From assembly GCA_902470095.1 (NCBI GenBank), contig CABRFG010000008.1:1-40192 (forward strand): a DNA stretch of 40,192 nucleotides. The letters run 5' to 3'. The notes beneath the pieces are model-generated. The model saw only the letters and a list, made by a program, of their open reading frames with translations. It was not told where the DNA came from and ran no database searches. This document shows, piece after piece, positions 1 to 7,242 of this stretch. The stretch comes from an uncultured Collinsella sp. (GTDB lineage Bacteria > Actinomycetota > Coriobacteriia > Coriobacteriales > Coriobacteriaceae). The position numbers were made by a program, and so were the translations under genes. The first letter of the stretch is position 1. Each line of letters begins with the position of its first letter.

Positions 1-929
1 CTGACTACGTCAAGAACATGATCACCGGTGCTGCTCAGATGGACGGCGCTATCCTGGTCATCGCCGCTACCGACGGCCCCATGGCTCAGACCCGCGAGCA
101 CATCCTGCTCGCCCGTCAGGTCGGCGTTCCCTACATCGTCGTCTTCCTGAACAAGTGCGACATGGTCGACGATGACGAGCTCATCGACCTCGTCGAGATG
201 GAGACCCGCGAGCTTCTCTCCGAGTACGATTTCCCCGGCGACGACATCCCCGTCATCCGTGGTTCCGCTCTGGGCGCTCTCGAGGGCGACGCCAAGTGGA
301 TGGACGCCATCCGCGAGCTCATGAAGGCTGTCGACGAGTACATCCCGACGCCTGCTCGTAACAACGACCTCCCGTTCCTGATGGCCGTTGAGGACGTTAT
401 GACCATCTCCGGCCGTGGTACCGTTGCTACCGGCCGTGTCGAGCGCGGTGAGCTCAAGCTCAACGAGCCCGTCGAGATCGTCGGCATCAAGGATACCCAG
501 AACACCGTTGTTACCGGTATCGAGATGTTCCGTAAGTCCATGGACTTCTGCGAGGCTGGCGACAACGTCGGTCTGCTGCTCCGCGGTATCAAGCGCGAGG
601 ACATCGAGCGCGGCCAGGTTCTCTGCAAGCCCGGTTCGGTTACCCCGCACACCAAGTTCACCGGCGAGATCTACGTTCTGACCAAGGAGGAGGGCGGCCG
701 TCACACCCCGTTCTTCGATGGTTATCGTCCTCAGTTCTACTTCCGTACCACCGACGTTACCGGTACGGTCAAGCTCCCTGAGGGCACCGAGATGGCTATG
801 CCTGGTGACCACATCACCATCGAGGGCGACCTCATCCACCCGATCGCCATGGAGGAGGGCCTGCGCTTCGCTATCCGCGAGGGTGGCCACACCGTCGGTT
901 CGGGCATCGTCTCCACGATCATTGAGTAA
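1..929 (+). CDS. tuf: Elongation factor Tu, 5' end outside window
   Basis: EF-Tu is the GTPase that delivers aminoacyl-tRNA to the ribosomal A site. The reading frame is open from position 3 and enters at residues DYVKNMITGAAQMDGAILVI, which lie in the switch/G3 part of the G domain, so roughly the first 80-90 residues are missing. Visible landmarks are the NKCD guanine-specificity motif, the SAL motif, and then beta-barrel domains 2 (VEDVMTISGRGTVATGRVERG) and 3 ending in GSGIVSTIIE, a normal EF-Tu C-terminus. An internal ATG at position 18 is not the real start. The gene is followed by a strong terminator and so ends its transcription unit before rpmG. Codon use is strongly biased, as expected for a highly expressed gene. 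The identification is certain; whether the organism has another tuf copy cannot be seen here. Confidence 0.98.
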   Translation, partial: DYVKNMITGAAQMDGAILVIAATDGPMAQTREHILLARQVGVPYIVVFLNKCDMVDDDELIDLVEMETRELLSEYDFPGDDIPVIRGSALGALEGDAKWMDAIRELMKAVDEYIPTPARNNDLPFLMAVEDVMTISGRGTVATGRVERGELKLNEPVEIVGIKDTQNTVVTGIEMFRKSMDFCEAGDNVGLLLRGIKREDIERGQVLCKPGSVTPHTKFTGEIYVLTKEEGGRHTPFFDGYRPQFYFRTTDVTGTVKLPEGTEMAMPGDHITIEGDLIHPIAMEEGLRFAIREGGHTVGSGIVSTIIE

Positions 930-957
930 ATTAGCTCTTTGATATAGCTGACTTAGA

Positions 958-991
958 GAACCCGGCACTTATATGGGTGCCGGGTTCTTTT
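958..991 (+). terminator. Rho-independent terminator of tuf
   Basis: An 11-bp perfect stem (958-968 with 977-987; gaacccggcac / gtgccgggttc) is followed by a T run. It starts 28 nt after the tuf stop codon. The following 992-1133 stretch holds nothing I can recognise before the rpmG promoter. Confidence 0.9.
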
Positions 992-1133
992 CTGCAATGG
1001 ATATTGAGTCGTTGCTGGTGTCGAGAGGATCGATAATGGTCCTGGGCGCACCGTCGATTAGATCTCGTTGGCTCCATTGATGTGTTCCAAATATGAATGG
1101 GTTCACCGAGAACCAATTGATTCGAGGTTTTCG

Positions 1134-1163
1134 TTGACAGCACTTACGTAGAGCTGATAAAGT
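1134..1163 (+). promoter_or_regulatory. Promoter of rpmG-tRNA-Trp-secE-nusG
   Basis: A perfect -35 TTGACA (1134-1139) is followed after 18 bp by TAAAGT (1158-1163), preceded by TG one base upstream (extended -10). The rpmG start is 46 nt downstream with an AAAGG-type ribosome site near 1193-1198. It is the only convincing promoter before the tRNA, secE and nusG, so they are probably co-transcribed. Confidence 0.65.
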
Positions 1164-1208
1164 ATCAACTCGTGCCCGTACGGGGCGGAAATGAAAGGTT
1201 CAGGATAC

Positions 1209-1358
1209 ATGCGTACTCTAGTTACTCTTGCGTGCACTGAGTGCAAGCGCCGCAACTATACGACCACCAAGAACAAGTCGACCATGCCTGATCGTATGGA
1301 GATCAAGAAGTATTGCCCCTGGTGCCGTCACCACACGCTGCACAAAGAGACTCGCTAG
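1209..1358 (+). CDS. rpmG: 50S ribosomal protein L33
   Basis: This 49-residue gene encodes L33, a small zinc-ribbon protein of the large ribosomal subunit near the E site. The protein starts MRTLVTLACTECKRRNYTTT and ends HTLHKETR. Two CxxC pairs (C9/C12 and C36/C39) are intact, so this is the zinc-binding form. Length is normal for the family (49-55 residues). The start ATG at 1209 has an AAAGG ribosome site about 10 nt upstream. It lies directly upstream of tRNA-Trp, secE and nusG, which is the usual actinobacterial and firmicute arrangement. Its promoter with a consensus TTGACA lies about 50 nt upstream. Identification is secure. Confidence 0.96.
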   Translation: MRTLVTLACTECKRRNYTTTKNKSTMPDRMEIKKYCPWCRHHTLHKETR

Positions 1359-1371
1359 TCTCTAGTCACAT

Positions 1372-1447
1372 ACGCCAGTAGTTCAATTGGTAGAGCATCG
1401 GTCTCCAAAACCGAGTGTTGAGGGTTCGAGTCCTTCCTGGCGTGCCA
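1372..1447 (+). tRNA. trpT: tRNA-Trp (anticodon CCA)
   Basis: A complete 76-nt cloverleaf. The acceptor stem 1372-1378 pairs with 1437-1443, followed by discriminator G1444 and an encoded CCA (1445-1447). The anticodon stem tcggt/accga (1398-1402, 1410-1414) closes a 7-nt loop with anticodon CCA at 1405-1407. The T arm has the ggttcgag signature. It is 13 nt after rpmG and upstream of secE, a conserved position for tRNA-Trp in many Gram-positive genomes. Confidence 0.97.
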
Positions 1448-1456
1448 GTCATTATT

Positions 1457-1487
1457 CCGTAAGCTCCCAATTGGGGGCTTACGGTTT
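1457..1487 (+). terminator. Hairpin between tRNA-Trp and secE
   Basis: A 12-bp stem (1457-1468 with 1473-1484, one G-U pair) with loop AATT lies 10 nt after the tRNA 3' end and is followed by only TTTACT. The weak T tract suggests a partial terminator or a processing and stabilising hairpin for the tRNA 3' end, with secE-nusG transcribed by read-through. No separate secE promoter is evident. Confidence 0.6.
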
Positions 1488-1523
1488 ACTCATGTATAAG
1501 CGCATTGCGCGGAGGTAACCCAA

Positions 1524-1862
1524 ATGGCCAACAAGAAGAACAAGAAGAAGGCTCAGCAGCAGGCGCCTGCCAACAACGCTGCCGCCAACTCCAAGGTTGA
1601 GGCCAAGAAGGCCGTTGCCAAGAAGAACGAGAAGGCTGCGAAGTCCAAGAAGAACGAGAAGCCTGGTTTCTTCGCCCGCACCAAGAAGTATTTCGCTTCG
1701 GTCAAGTCCGAAATGAAGCGTGTCACGTGGCCCGATAAGAAGGAGCTCGTGAACTACTCCGTCGTCGTTTGCGCTTCTCTGATCGTCGTCGGCGTCGTCA
1801 TCGCTCTGCTCGATGCTGGCTTTGGCGAGGCTCTTGCTCTGTTCTCTGGATTGAGGGGCTAA
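1524..1862 (+). CDS. secE: Preprotein translocase subunit SecE
   Basis: SecE is the small membrane subunit that clamps SecY in the SecYEG translocon. The 112-residue protein has a Lys/Ala-rich N-terminal extension of about 48 residues (MANKKNKKKAQQQAPANN..), then the conserved amphipathic helix (FFARTKKYFASVKSEMKRVTWP) and the hallmark TWPDKKEL. One transmembrane helix follows (about residues 74-95, VVVCASLIVVGVVIALL). The ATG is preceded by GGAGGTAA at 1511-1518. The gene is 3 nt from nusG, as in most bacteria. The basic N-terminal tail is longer than in minimal SecE proteins of about 60 residues, as is common in actinobacteria. Identification is certain from the motif and context. Confidence 0.96.
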   Translation: MANKKNKKKAQQQAPANNAAANSKVEAKKAVAKKNEKAAKSKKNEKPGFFARTKKYFASVKSEMKRVTWPDKKELVNYSVVVCASLIVVGVVIALLDAGFGEALALFSGLRG

Positions 1863-1865
1863 ACC

Positions 1866-2402
1866 ATGTCTAAGCGTTGGTACGTCGTTCACACTTACTC
1901 TGGATACGAGAACCGCGTTAAGTCCGATCTCGAGCATCGCATCGAGACTATGGGCATGCAGGACCGTATCTTTGATATCGAGATTCCTATGGAGCGTGTC
2001 ACCGAGATTAAAGAGGGTGGCAAGCGTGAGACCAAGGATTCCAAGATCTTCCCGGGTTATGTCCTGGTCCGCATGGAGATGGATGACGATGCTTGGACGT
2101 GTGTTCGTAACACGCCTGGCGTCACCGGTTTCCTGGGCGGCAACGGCAAGCCCGCTCCGCTTTCCCGTGACGAGTACAACAAGATGACTCGTCGTCCCGG
2201 TAAGGGCGATTCGCCCAAGCGCACTTCGGTTGATATTGAGGTCGGCACGTCCGTCCGCGTCACCGATGGCCCGCTTACCGACTTTGATGGCAAGGTCTCC
2301 GAGGTTAACACCGAGGCTGGCAAGCTCAAGGTCACGCTGATGATCTTTGGCCGCGAGACGCCGGTCGAGCTCGACTTTAACCAGGTCGCTGTCATCGCTT
2401 AA
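1866..2402 (+). CDS. nusG: Transcription termination/antitermination factor NusG
   Basis: NusG binds RNA polymerase at the clamp and affects pausing, Rho termination and coupling to the ribosome. The 178-residue protein starts MSKRWYVVHTYSGYENRVKS, the standard NGN-domain opening, and includes the FPGYVLVRMEMDDDAW segment that contacts the beta' clamp. The linker is followed by a KOW domain (about 122-178) with the characteristic GPLTDFDGKVSEVN and a C-terminal ELDFNQVAVI. It has no actinobacterial-style long N-terminal extension and no domain II insertion. It directly follows secE (3-nt gap). The downstream 2403-2522 stretch shows no terminator that I can support. Confidence 0.97.
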   Translation: MSKRWYVVHTYSGYENRVKSDLEHRIETMGMQDRIFDIEIPMERVTEIKEGGKRETKDSKIFPGYVLVRMEMDDDAWTCVRNTPGVTGFLGGNGKPAPLSRDEYNKMTRRPGKGDSPKRTSVDIEVGTSVRVTDGPLTDFDGKVSEVNTEAGKLKVTLMIFGRETPVELDFNQVAVIA

Positions 2403-2522
2403 GTTTTCGTCCGTTCGCGCGAGCGTGCTTCTTCTGTGACTGCTCATCTCAGGAGTGCTTCTAACACGTGCGTGCTTACGATATAGCAAGTACTTCACAC
2501 TCGTGATTCGAAAGGAATGACC

Positions 2523-2951
2523 ATGGCTGAGAAGAAGGTTGCCAACGTCATTAAGCTCCAGATTCCTGCTGGTGCCGCTAACCCCGCTCCTCCCGTCGGC
2601 CCCGCCCTGGGCGCAGCTGGCGTGAACATCATGCAGTTCTGCCAGGCCTTTAACGCCGAGACGCAGGACAAGAAGGGCGACATCATCCCCGTTGAGATCT
2701 CTGTCTACGAGGACAAGTCCTTCTCCTTCATCACCAAGACCCCGCCGGCGGCTCACCTCATCAAGAAGGAGCTGAACCTCAAGTCTGGTTCCGCTAAGCC
2801 GCAGGCCGACAAGGTTGGTCAGCTCTCCCAGGAGCAGCTCACCAAGATCGCCGAGATCAAGATGCCGGACCTCAATGCCAACGACATTGACGCCGCCAAG
2901 AAGATCATCGCCGGTACCGCCCGCTCCATGGGCGTCACCATCGCTGAGTAG
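2523..2951 (+). CDS. rplK: 50S ribosomal protein L11
   Basis: L11 forms the base of the ribosomal stalk and the GTPase-associated centre; it is the target of thiopeptide antibiotics. The protein (142 residues) begins MAEKKVANVIKLQIPAGAAN and has the proline-rich hinge PAPPVGPALGAAGVNIMQFC, then the RNA-binding C-terminal domain with GTARSMGVTI at the end. I chose the ATG at 2523 rather than one two codons upstream (2517), because the AAAGGA ribosome site (2511-2516) is 6 nt from 2523 but abuts 2517. Paired with rplA downstream, as in nearly all bacteria. Confidence 0.96.
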   Translation: MAEKKVANVIKLQIPAGAANPAPPVGPALGAAGVNIMQFCQAFNAETQDKKGDIIPVEISVYEDKSFSFITKTPPAAHLIKKELNLKSGSAKPQADKVGQLSQEQLTKIAEIKMPDLNANDIDAAKKIIAGTARSMGVTIAE

Positions 2952-2969
2952 CGATTTCTTTTGGTAATG

Positions 2970-3018
2970 ACGGGTGCCCCGACCGGGGCGCCCGTTATAT
3001 GTGTGCAATAGGGCACAC
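2970..3018 (+). promoter_or_regulatory. Two hairpins in the rplK-rplA spacer
   Basis: Two consecutive stem-loops lie in the 117-nt spacer. The first has a 12-bp GC-rich stem (2970-2981 with 2984-2995, one G-U pair). The second is GTGTGC/GCACAC (3001-3006 with 3013-3018). There is no T run after the first, so full termination is unlikely. They may modulate L11/L1 ratios or form part of an L1 autoregulatory leader, but no L1-binding motif is clear enough to call. Confidence 0.45.
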
Positions 3019-3068
3019 GATACGATGTGGGAGGGCTCACGCCCGTTTAACCACAGGAGGTAATGCAC

Positions 3069-3776
3069 ATGGCTAAGCATGGTAAGAGCTATAACGCCGC
3101 TGCCGAGAAGATCGACCGCGCCACGCTCTACACCCCCCTTCAGGCTGCCAAGCTCATCAAGGAGCTCGACACCGCCAAGTTCGACGAGACCGTCGAGGCC
3201 CACTTCCGTCTGGGCATCGATACTCGTAAGGCTGACCAGAACATCCGTGGTTCCATCTCCCTGCCCCACGGCACCGGCAAGACCGTTCGTGTTGCCGTCT
3301 TTGCCGAGGGCGAGAAGGCCCGCGAGGCCGAGGCTGCCGGCGCCGACATCATCGGTTCCGACGAGCTCGTCGCCCAGATCCAGAAGGGCGAGATCAACTT
3401 CGACGCCGCTATCGCTACGCCGAACATGATGGCCAAGGTTGGCCGCATCGGTAAGATCCTTGGTCCCCGTGGCCTCATGCCGAACCCCAAGCTCGGCACC
3501 GTGACCATGGACGTCGCCAAGATGGTCTCCGAGCTCAAGGCCGGCCGCGTTGAGTATCGCGCCGATCGCTATGGCATCTGCCACGTGCCCCTGGGCAAGA
3601 AGTCCTTCTCTGAGCAGCAGCTCGTCGAGAACTACGCTGCCCTGTACACCGAGATCCTGCGCGTCAAGCCCTCTTCTGCTAAGGGCAAGTACGTCAAGTC
3701 CATCTCCGTGTCTTCCACCATGGGCCCTGGCGTCAAGGTCGATCCCGCTGTCCAGCGTGACTTCCTGGCTGAGTAA
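3069..3776 (+). CDS. rplA: 50S ribosomal protein L1
   Basis: L1 binds 23S rRNA at the mobile L1 stalk and in many bacteria represses its own mRNA. The protein (235 residues) begins MAKHGKSYNAAAEKIDRATL. It contains the two-domain L1 fold with the family signature near MAKVGRIGKILGPRGLMPNP and the RNA-binding GRVEYRADRYGICHVPLGK. The ATG at 3069 is preferred over 3063 because AGGAGG (3055-3060) is then 8 nt away. Downstream there is a strong terminator. In most bacteria rplJ-rplL would follow directly; here they lie about 24.7 kb away. Confidence 0.97.
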   Translation: MAKHGKSYNAAAEKIDRATLYTPLQAAKLIKELDTAKFDETVEAHFRLGIDTRKADQNIRGSISLPHGTGKTVRVAVFAEGEKAREAEAAGADIIGSDELVAQIQKGEINFDAAIATPNMMAKVGRIGKILGPRGLMPNPKLGTVTMDVAKMVSELKAGRVEYRADRYGICHVPLGKKSFSEQQLVENYAALYTEILRVKPSSAKGKYVKSISVSSTMGPGVKVDPAVQRDFLAE

Positions 3777-3815
3777 CTAACAGTTACTGCCTGAGCAAAG
3801 CAAGCATTGCTAAAG

Positions 3816-3851
3816 AAACCCGGTTCTGCCTCGTGCAGGACCGGGTTTCTT
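3816..3851 (+). terminator. Rho-independent terminator of rplKA
   Basis: A 14-bp stem (3816-3829 with 3835-3848, one G-U pair) with a 5-nt loop ends in TTTCTT. It begins 39 nt after the rplA stop and separates the ribosomal unit from the leucine operon. Confidence 0.9.
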
Positions 3852-3874
3852 GCTATCTAGGGGCAAAAGCCCCA

Positions 3875-3902
3875 TTGCACATCGTTTCGACTGTGTTACA
3901 CT
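3875..3902 (+). promoter_or_regulatory. Promoter of the leucine operon
   Basis: TTGCAC (3875-3880), a 16-bp spacer, then TACACT (3897-3902) preceded by TG one base upstream (extended -10). It lies about 45 nt upstream of the leader peptide and downstream of the rplA terminator, so it is correctly placed to start the leucine leader transcript. Confidence 0.55.
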
Positions 3903-3945
3903 TTAGCGCGATGTAGTACATACCCGAGGCTGAAAGGAGCCGAAC

Positions 3946-4005
3946 ATGTTCAATAACACGCAGCAGCTCCTAGGCCTAGCGCTACTAGATTGGATAGCGC
4001 GCTAG
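3946..4005 (+). CDS. leuL: Leucine operon leader peptide
   Basis: A 19-codon frame reads MFNNTQQLLGLALLDWIAR. It has five leucine codons, one CTC followed by four CTA, within seven codons (LLGLALL). CTA is rare in the surrounding genes, which prefer CTC, CTG and CTT. A good ribosome site, AAAGGAG (3933-3939), lies 6 nt before the ATG. The peptide lies 150 nt upstream of leuA, and its end overlaps RNA segments that can form mutually exclusive hairpins. This is the arrangement of ribosome-mediated attenuation: low Leu-tRNA would stall the ribosome at the CTA cluster. The peptide itself probably has no other function. Confidence 0.85.
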   Translation: MFNNTQQLLGLALLDWIAR

Positions 4006-4092
4006 GGTTGTAATCTCGCTATAACGATTTGTTGTACCCGGGTGCGCTATCGTCCGCCGCTTTTGGGCGTGATGAGCGACACGGGTATTTTT
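3975..4092 (+). promoter_or_regulatory. Leucine attenuator (1:2, 2:3 and 3:4 structures)
   Basis: Segment 1 (3975-3982, CCTAGCGC, inside the leucine codons) pairs with segment 2 (3999-4006, GCGCTAGG). Segment 2 in a shifted register (3993-4000, GATAGCGC, extendable to 4003 with G-U pairs) pairs with segment 3 (4044-4051, GCGCTATC). Segment 3 is also inside the left arm of a terminator: TACCCG (4035-4040) pairs with CGGGTA (4082-4087), with further inner pairs, followed by TTTTT. Thus a ribosome stalled over segment 1 frees segment 2 to form the antiterminator, while normal translation allows 1:2 and the terminator. The pairings are read directly from sequence; the mechanism is inferred from classical amino-acid operons. 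Confidence 0.8.
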
Positions 4093-4156
4093 CTATCTTG
4101 GGGCACTCCATCTCTCCTGAAAGCTATCTGTATCTTTGGCCTATCAGGAGGAAATC

Positions 4157-5692
4157 ATGAGCCGCAAAATCGCAATCTTTGACACTACCCTGCGCGATGG
4201 AGAGCAGTCTCCCGGCGCCAGCATGAATACCGAGGAAAAGCTTGTCATCGCACGTCAGCTGGTGCGCATGAACGTCGATGTGATCGAGGCGGGCTTTCCC
4301 ATCTCGAGTCCCGGCGATTTTCGCTCGGTGCAAGAGATCGGCAAGATCGCGGGCGACCGGTGCACGGTATGCGGCCTCACCCGTGCGGTCGACAAGGATA
4401 TTGAAGTGGCCGCAGAAGCCCTCAAGACGGCTCAGAGGCCCCGTATTCATACCGGTTTGGGTGTGAGCCCCAGCCACCTGCGCGACAAGCTCCATATGAC
4501 CGAAGACGAGGCGATCGAGCGCGCCATCCACGCCGTGAAGCATGCCCGCAAGTTTGTCGACGACGTTGAGTTTTACGCTGAGGACGCGGGCCGCTCCGAT
4601 CAGGAATTCCTGGTTCGTATTATCGAGGCCGCGGTTAAGGCCGGCGCCACGGTGGTGAACATCCCGGACACTACAGGCTACAACATGCCTTGGGAGTTTG
4701 GTGCTCGTATTCGCGACCTGCGCGAGCGCGCGGCGGGTATCGAAGACGTTACGATCTCGGTCCACACCCATAACGATCTGGGTATGGCCACGGCCCTTGC
4801 ACTCGAGGCGGTCCGCAACGGCGCGACGCAGATTGAGTGCACCATCAATGGCTTGGGTGAGCGCGCCGGCAACACGGCGCTTGAGGAAGTCGTTATGGCC
4901 ATGAAGATGCACGAGCAGGATCTGGACGCCCACACCGACATCGTGAAGACCGAGCTCACGCGCGCATCTAAGCTCGTTAGCTCCATTACCGGTATTAACG
5001 TGCAGCCTAATAAGTCCATCGTGGGCGCGAATGCCTTCGCCCACAGCTCGGGCATTCATCAGGACGGCGTGCTCAAGGCACGTGATACATACGAGATCAT
5101 TGATCCCAAGGACGTGGGCGCTGCCGGCTCCGAGATAATCCTCTCGGCGCGCTCGGGTCACGCGGCGCTGCGCCATCGCCTCGCAGAGCTGGGCTATACC
5201 TTTGGCGATGAGGAGTTCGAGGCTATCTACCAGCGCTTCCTGGAGATTGCCGACCAAAAGAAGGAAGTCTTTGACGAGGATCTGGAGTCGATGATCCAGG
5301 AGCGCCAGCGTGAGGTCAAGGCGATTTACACGCTCGATGCCCTCCAGGTTTCCTGCGGCGATCCGCTCATTCCTACTGCTACGGCAACCATTACCGATGA
5401 GGACGGCGAGACCCATGTGGTGTGCTCGACGGGCACCGGCCCGGTCGACGCGGCGTACAAGGCGGTCGACAAGGCCATCTCAGCCCATGGCGAGCTGACG
5501 GAGTTCAACGTCAAAGCCATTACGCGCGGCATCGACGCCATCGGTGAGGTGACGGTGCGCATCACGGCCGAGGACGGCAAGATTTACACCGGCCGTGGCG
5601 CGGACACCGACATCATCGTGAGCTCGGCCAAGGCTTACATCAACGCTATTAACCGCATGATCCAGACCAACCGCTCCAAGGCGGGCAAGTAA
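4157..5692 (+). CDS. leuA: 2-isopropylmalate synthase
   Basis: LeuA condenses acetyl-CoA with 2-oxoisovalerate, the first committed step of leucine synthesis. The 511-residue protein starts MSRKIAIFDTTLRDGEQSPG, the HMGL-like TIM-barrel signature, with metal ligands in DTTLRDGE and in HTHNDLG (about residues 205-211). A GINVQPNKSIVGANAFAHSSGIHQDG segment follows. The C-terminal third (about 390-505) is the LeuA allosteric domain (VSCGDPLIPTATATITDEDG) that mediates leucine feedback. The start at 4157 has AGGAGG at 4145-4150; an in-frame ATG at 4136 has no ribosome site. First gene of leuACDB, controlled by the attenuator just upstream. Length and domains match the long bacterial form (LeuA type 1), not homocitrate or citramalate synthase, although substrate specificity is inferred mainly from context. 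Confidence 0.95.
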   Translation: MSRKIAIFDTTLRDGEQSPGASMNTEEKLVIARQLVRMNVDVIEAGFPISSPGDFRSVQEIGKIAGDRCTVCGLTRAVDKDIEVAAEALKTAQRPRIHTGLGVSPSHLRDKLHMTEDEAIERAIHAVKHARKFVDDVEFYAEDAGRSDQEFLVRIIEAAVKAGATVVNIPDTTGYNMPWEFGARIRDLRERAAGIEDVTISVHTHNDLGMATALALEAVRNGATQIECTINGLGERAGNTALEEVVMAMKMHEQDLDAHTDIVKTELTRASKLVSSITGINVQPNKSIVGANAFAHSSGIHQDGVLKARDTYEIIDPKDVGAAGSEIILSARSGHAALRHRLAELGYTFGDEEFEAIYQRFLEIADQKKEVFDEDLESMIQERQREVKAIYTLDALQVSCGDPLIPTATATITDEDGETHVVCSTGTGPVDAAYKAVDKAISAHGELTEFNVKAITRGIDAIGEVTVRITAEDGKIYTGRGADTDIIVSSAKAYINAINRMIQTNRSKAGK

Positions 5693-5733
5693 CGATATTC
5701 GGCAGGGCATAGACCGCACGAGAGGGGAATCAC

Positions 5734-6999
5734 ATGGCACGTTCCATGACCGTAGCAGAGAAGATTTTGGCGGCACACGCCGGGCTCGACGAGGTAAAGC
5801 CCGGTCAGCTGGTCGAATGCGACCTGGACATCGTGCTCGCCAACGACATTACCGCGCCTATCGCGATCGATGTCTTTCGCGAGCTGGGCGCGACCGAGGT
5901 ATTCGATCGCGACCGCATTTGCCTGGTGCCCGACCACTATGCGCCCAACAAGGACATTAAGAGCGCCGAGCAGACCAAGAAGATGCGCGATTTTGCGCAT
6001 GAGCAGCATGTAACGCACTATTACGAGCAAGGCTGCGCGGGCATTGAGCATGCTCTGCTGCCCGAGCGCGGCGTGGTGGTGCCGGGAGATCTGATTATCG
6101 GTGCGGACTCGCATACCTGCACGTATGGCGCCTTGGGTGCGTTTTCGACCGGCGTGGGCTCGACGGATGCCGGCGTGGGGATTGCTACGGGGCGTGCCTG
6201 GTTTAAGGTGCCACCGACGATTCGATTTGAGATTAACGGCGAGCTCACGGATGGTGCCACGGCTAAGGACATCATCTTGCACATCATCGGTATGATCGGC
6301 GTGGACGGTGCCCTGTACCAGGCCATGGAGTTTGCCGGCAGTACCATCGAGAGTCTGTCGATGGAAGGCCGTATGACCATCTCGAACATGGCGATCGAGG
6401 CAGGCAGTAAGGCGGGCATTATCGAGGTCGATGATGTTGCGCGCGCCTGGCTCAAGGGCCTTTGCGAGCGCGATTACGTTGAGTACCACGCCGATCCGGA
6501 TGCCGAGTATGCCCAGGTCATTACGATTGACGCCACCGACATTAAGCCGTGTGTATCGTGGCCGCACCTGCCGAGTAACACCCATCCGGTGAGCGATAGC
6601 CGCCATATCACGATTGACCAGGCGGTCATTGGCTCGTGCACCAACGGCCGTATTGAGGACATGCGTGCGGCTGCCGAGGTCATGCGGGGCCATAAGGTTG
6701 CCGACGGTGTGCGCTGTATCGTGATTCCAGCGACCCAGGCGGTCTTCCGCCAGTGCATGAAGGAGGGCTTGACCGACATTTTCCTGGATGCCAACTGCGT
6801 GTTCTCCACGCCCACGTGCGGTCCGTGCCTGGGCGGCTATATGGGTATCCTGGCGGCGGGGGAGCGCTGCATCTCCACGACCAACCGAAACTTTGTCGGC
6901 CGCATGGGCGACCCCACGTCCGAGGTCTATCTGGCCTCGCCGGCTGTTGCGGCGGCCTCTGCTGTGGCGGGGCATATCTGCCTGCCAAGCGACCTGTAA
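5734..6999 (+). CDS. leuC: 3-isopropylmalate dehydratase, large subunit
   Basis: LeuC and LeuD form isopropylmalate isomerase, an aconitase-family [4Fe-4S] enzyme converting 2- to 3-isopropylmalate. The 421-residue protein contains GADSHTCTYGALGAFSTGVG (from about residue 123) and the three cluster cysteines C302 (GSCTNGR), C362 and C365 (CGPCLGG). Its length and the short LeuD place it in the 420-residue archaeal/Gram-positive class (LeuC type 2), distinct from the 470-residue E. coli type. GAGAGGGG precedes the ATG. It begins 41 nt after leuA. A 243-nt spacer containing a large palindrome separates it from leuD, which is unusual for an obligate partner pair. Homoaconitase cannot be excluded by sequence alone, but the operon makes leucine synthesis the clear reading. 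Confidence 0.94.
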   Translation: MARSMTVAEKILAAHAGLDEVKPGQLVECDLDIVLANDITAPIAIDVFRELGATEVFDRDRICLVPDHYAPNKDIKSAEQTKKMRDFAHEQHVTHYYEQGCAGIEHALLPERGVVVPGDLIIGADSHTCTYGALGAFSTGVGSTDAGVGIATGRAWFKVPPTIRFEINGELTDGATAKDIILHIIGMIGVDGALYQAMEFAGSTIESLSMEGRMTISNMAIEAGSKAGIIEVDDVARAWLKGLCERDYVEYHADPDAEYAQVITIDATDIKPCVSWPHLPSNTHPVSDSRHITIDQAVIGSCTNGRIEDMRAAAEVMRGHKVADGVRCIVIPATQAVFRQCMKEGLTDIFLDANCVFSTPTCGPCLGGYMGILAAGERCISTTNRNFVGRMGDPTSEVYLASPAVAAASAVAGHICLPSDL

Positions 7000-7008
7000 G
7001 GGCCGTGG

Positions 7009-7119
7009 GGGTCTTGGGTGTTTCATCCGGCGCTTCGGACAGTCCTGGCTCGCACGGAGGCCACATTAAGTGGCCTCCGGCTCGTGCGGGACTCGCGGCG
7101 GACGAAACACCCAAGACCC
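7009..7119 (+). repeat. Large imperfect palindrome between leuC and leuD
   Basis: The outer arms are a perfect 16-bp inverted repeat (7009-7024 with 7104-7119). A further short match follows (7026-7029 with 7099-7102), then an inner hairpin with a perfect 9-bp stem (7056-7064 with 7070-7078) and an additional GCAC/GTGC pair (7052-7055 with 7084-7087). The 111-nt structure fills most of the 243-nt leuC-leuD spacer. There is no T run, so it is not a normal terminator. It could be a miniature mobile repeat or an RNA processing/stability element. The remainder of the spacer (7120-7242) shows nothing but the leuD ribosome site. Confidence 0.75.
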
Positions 7120-7242
7120 TGCTGCGATGAGGTTTGATATGACACATTTGCCACGGCAGAAGCTGCTGTACTGCAGGGTGGGGCCAGATGGGCCCGCGCC
7201 ATGGAAAGGTCTTATCTGATATTTAGGATTGAGGTTGTTGAT

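Noticed and set aside
1479..3584. A 701-codon antisense frame across secE, nusG, rplK and rplA
   Set aside because: Same codon-bias shadow; it would cross the tRNA-secE hairpin and a terminator-like spacer and has no family resemblance.
3852..4156. A T-box riboswitch in the leucine leader
   Set aside because: No T-box sequence (TGGNACCGCG) or specifier-loop architecture; the leucine-codon leader peptide and three pairing segments explain the region better.
4124..5416. A 430-codon antisense frame in leuA
   Set aside because: Shadow of leuA with no start signal or recognisable domain.
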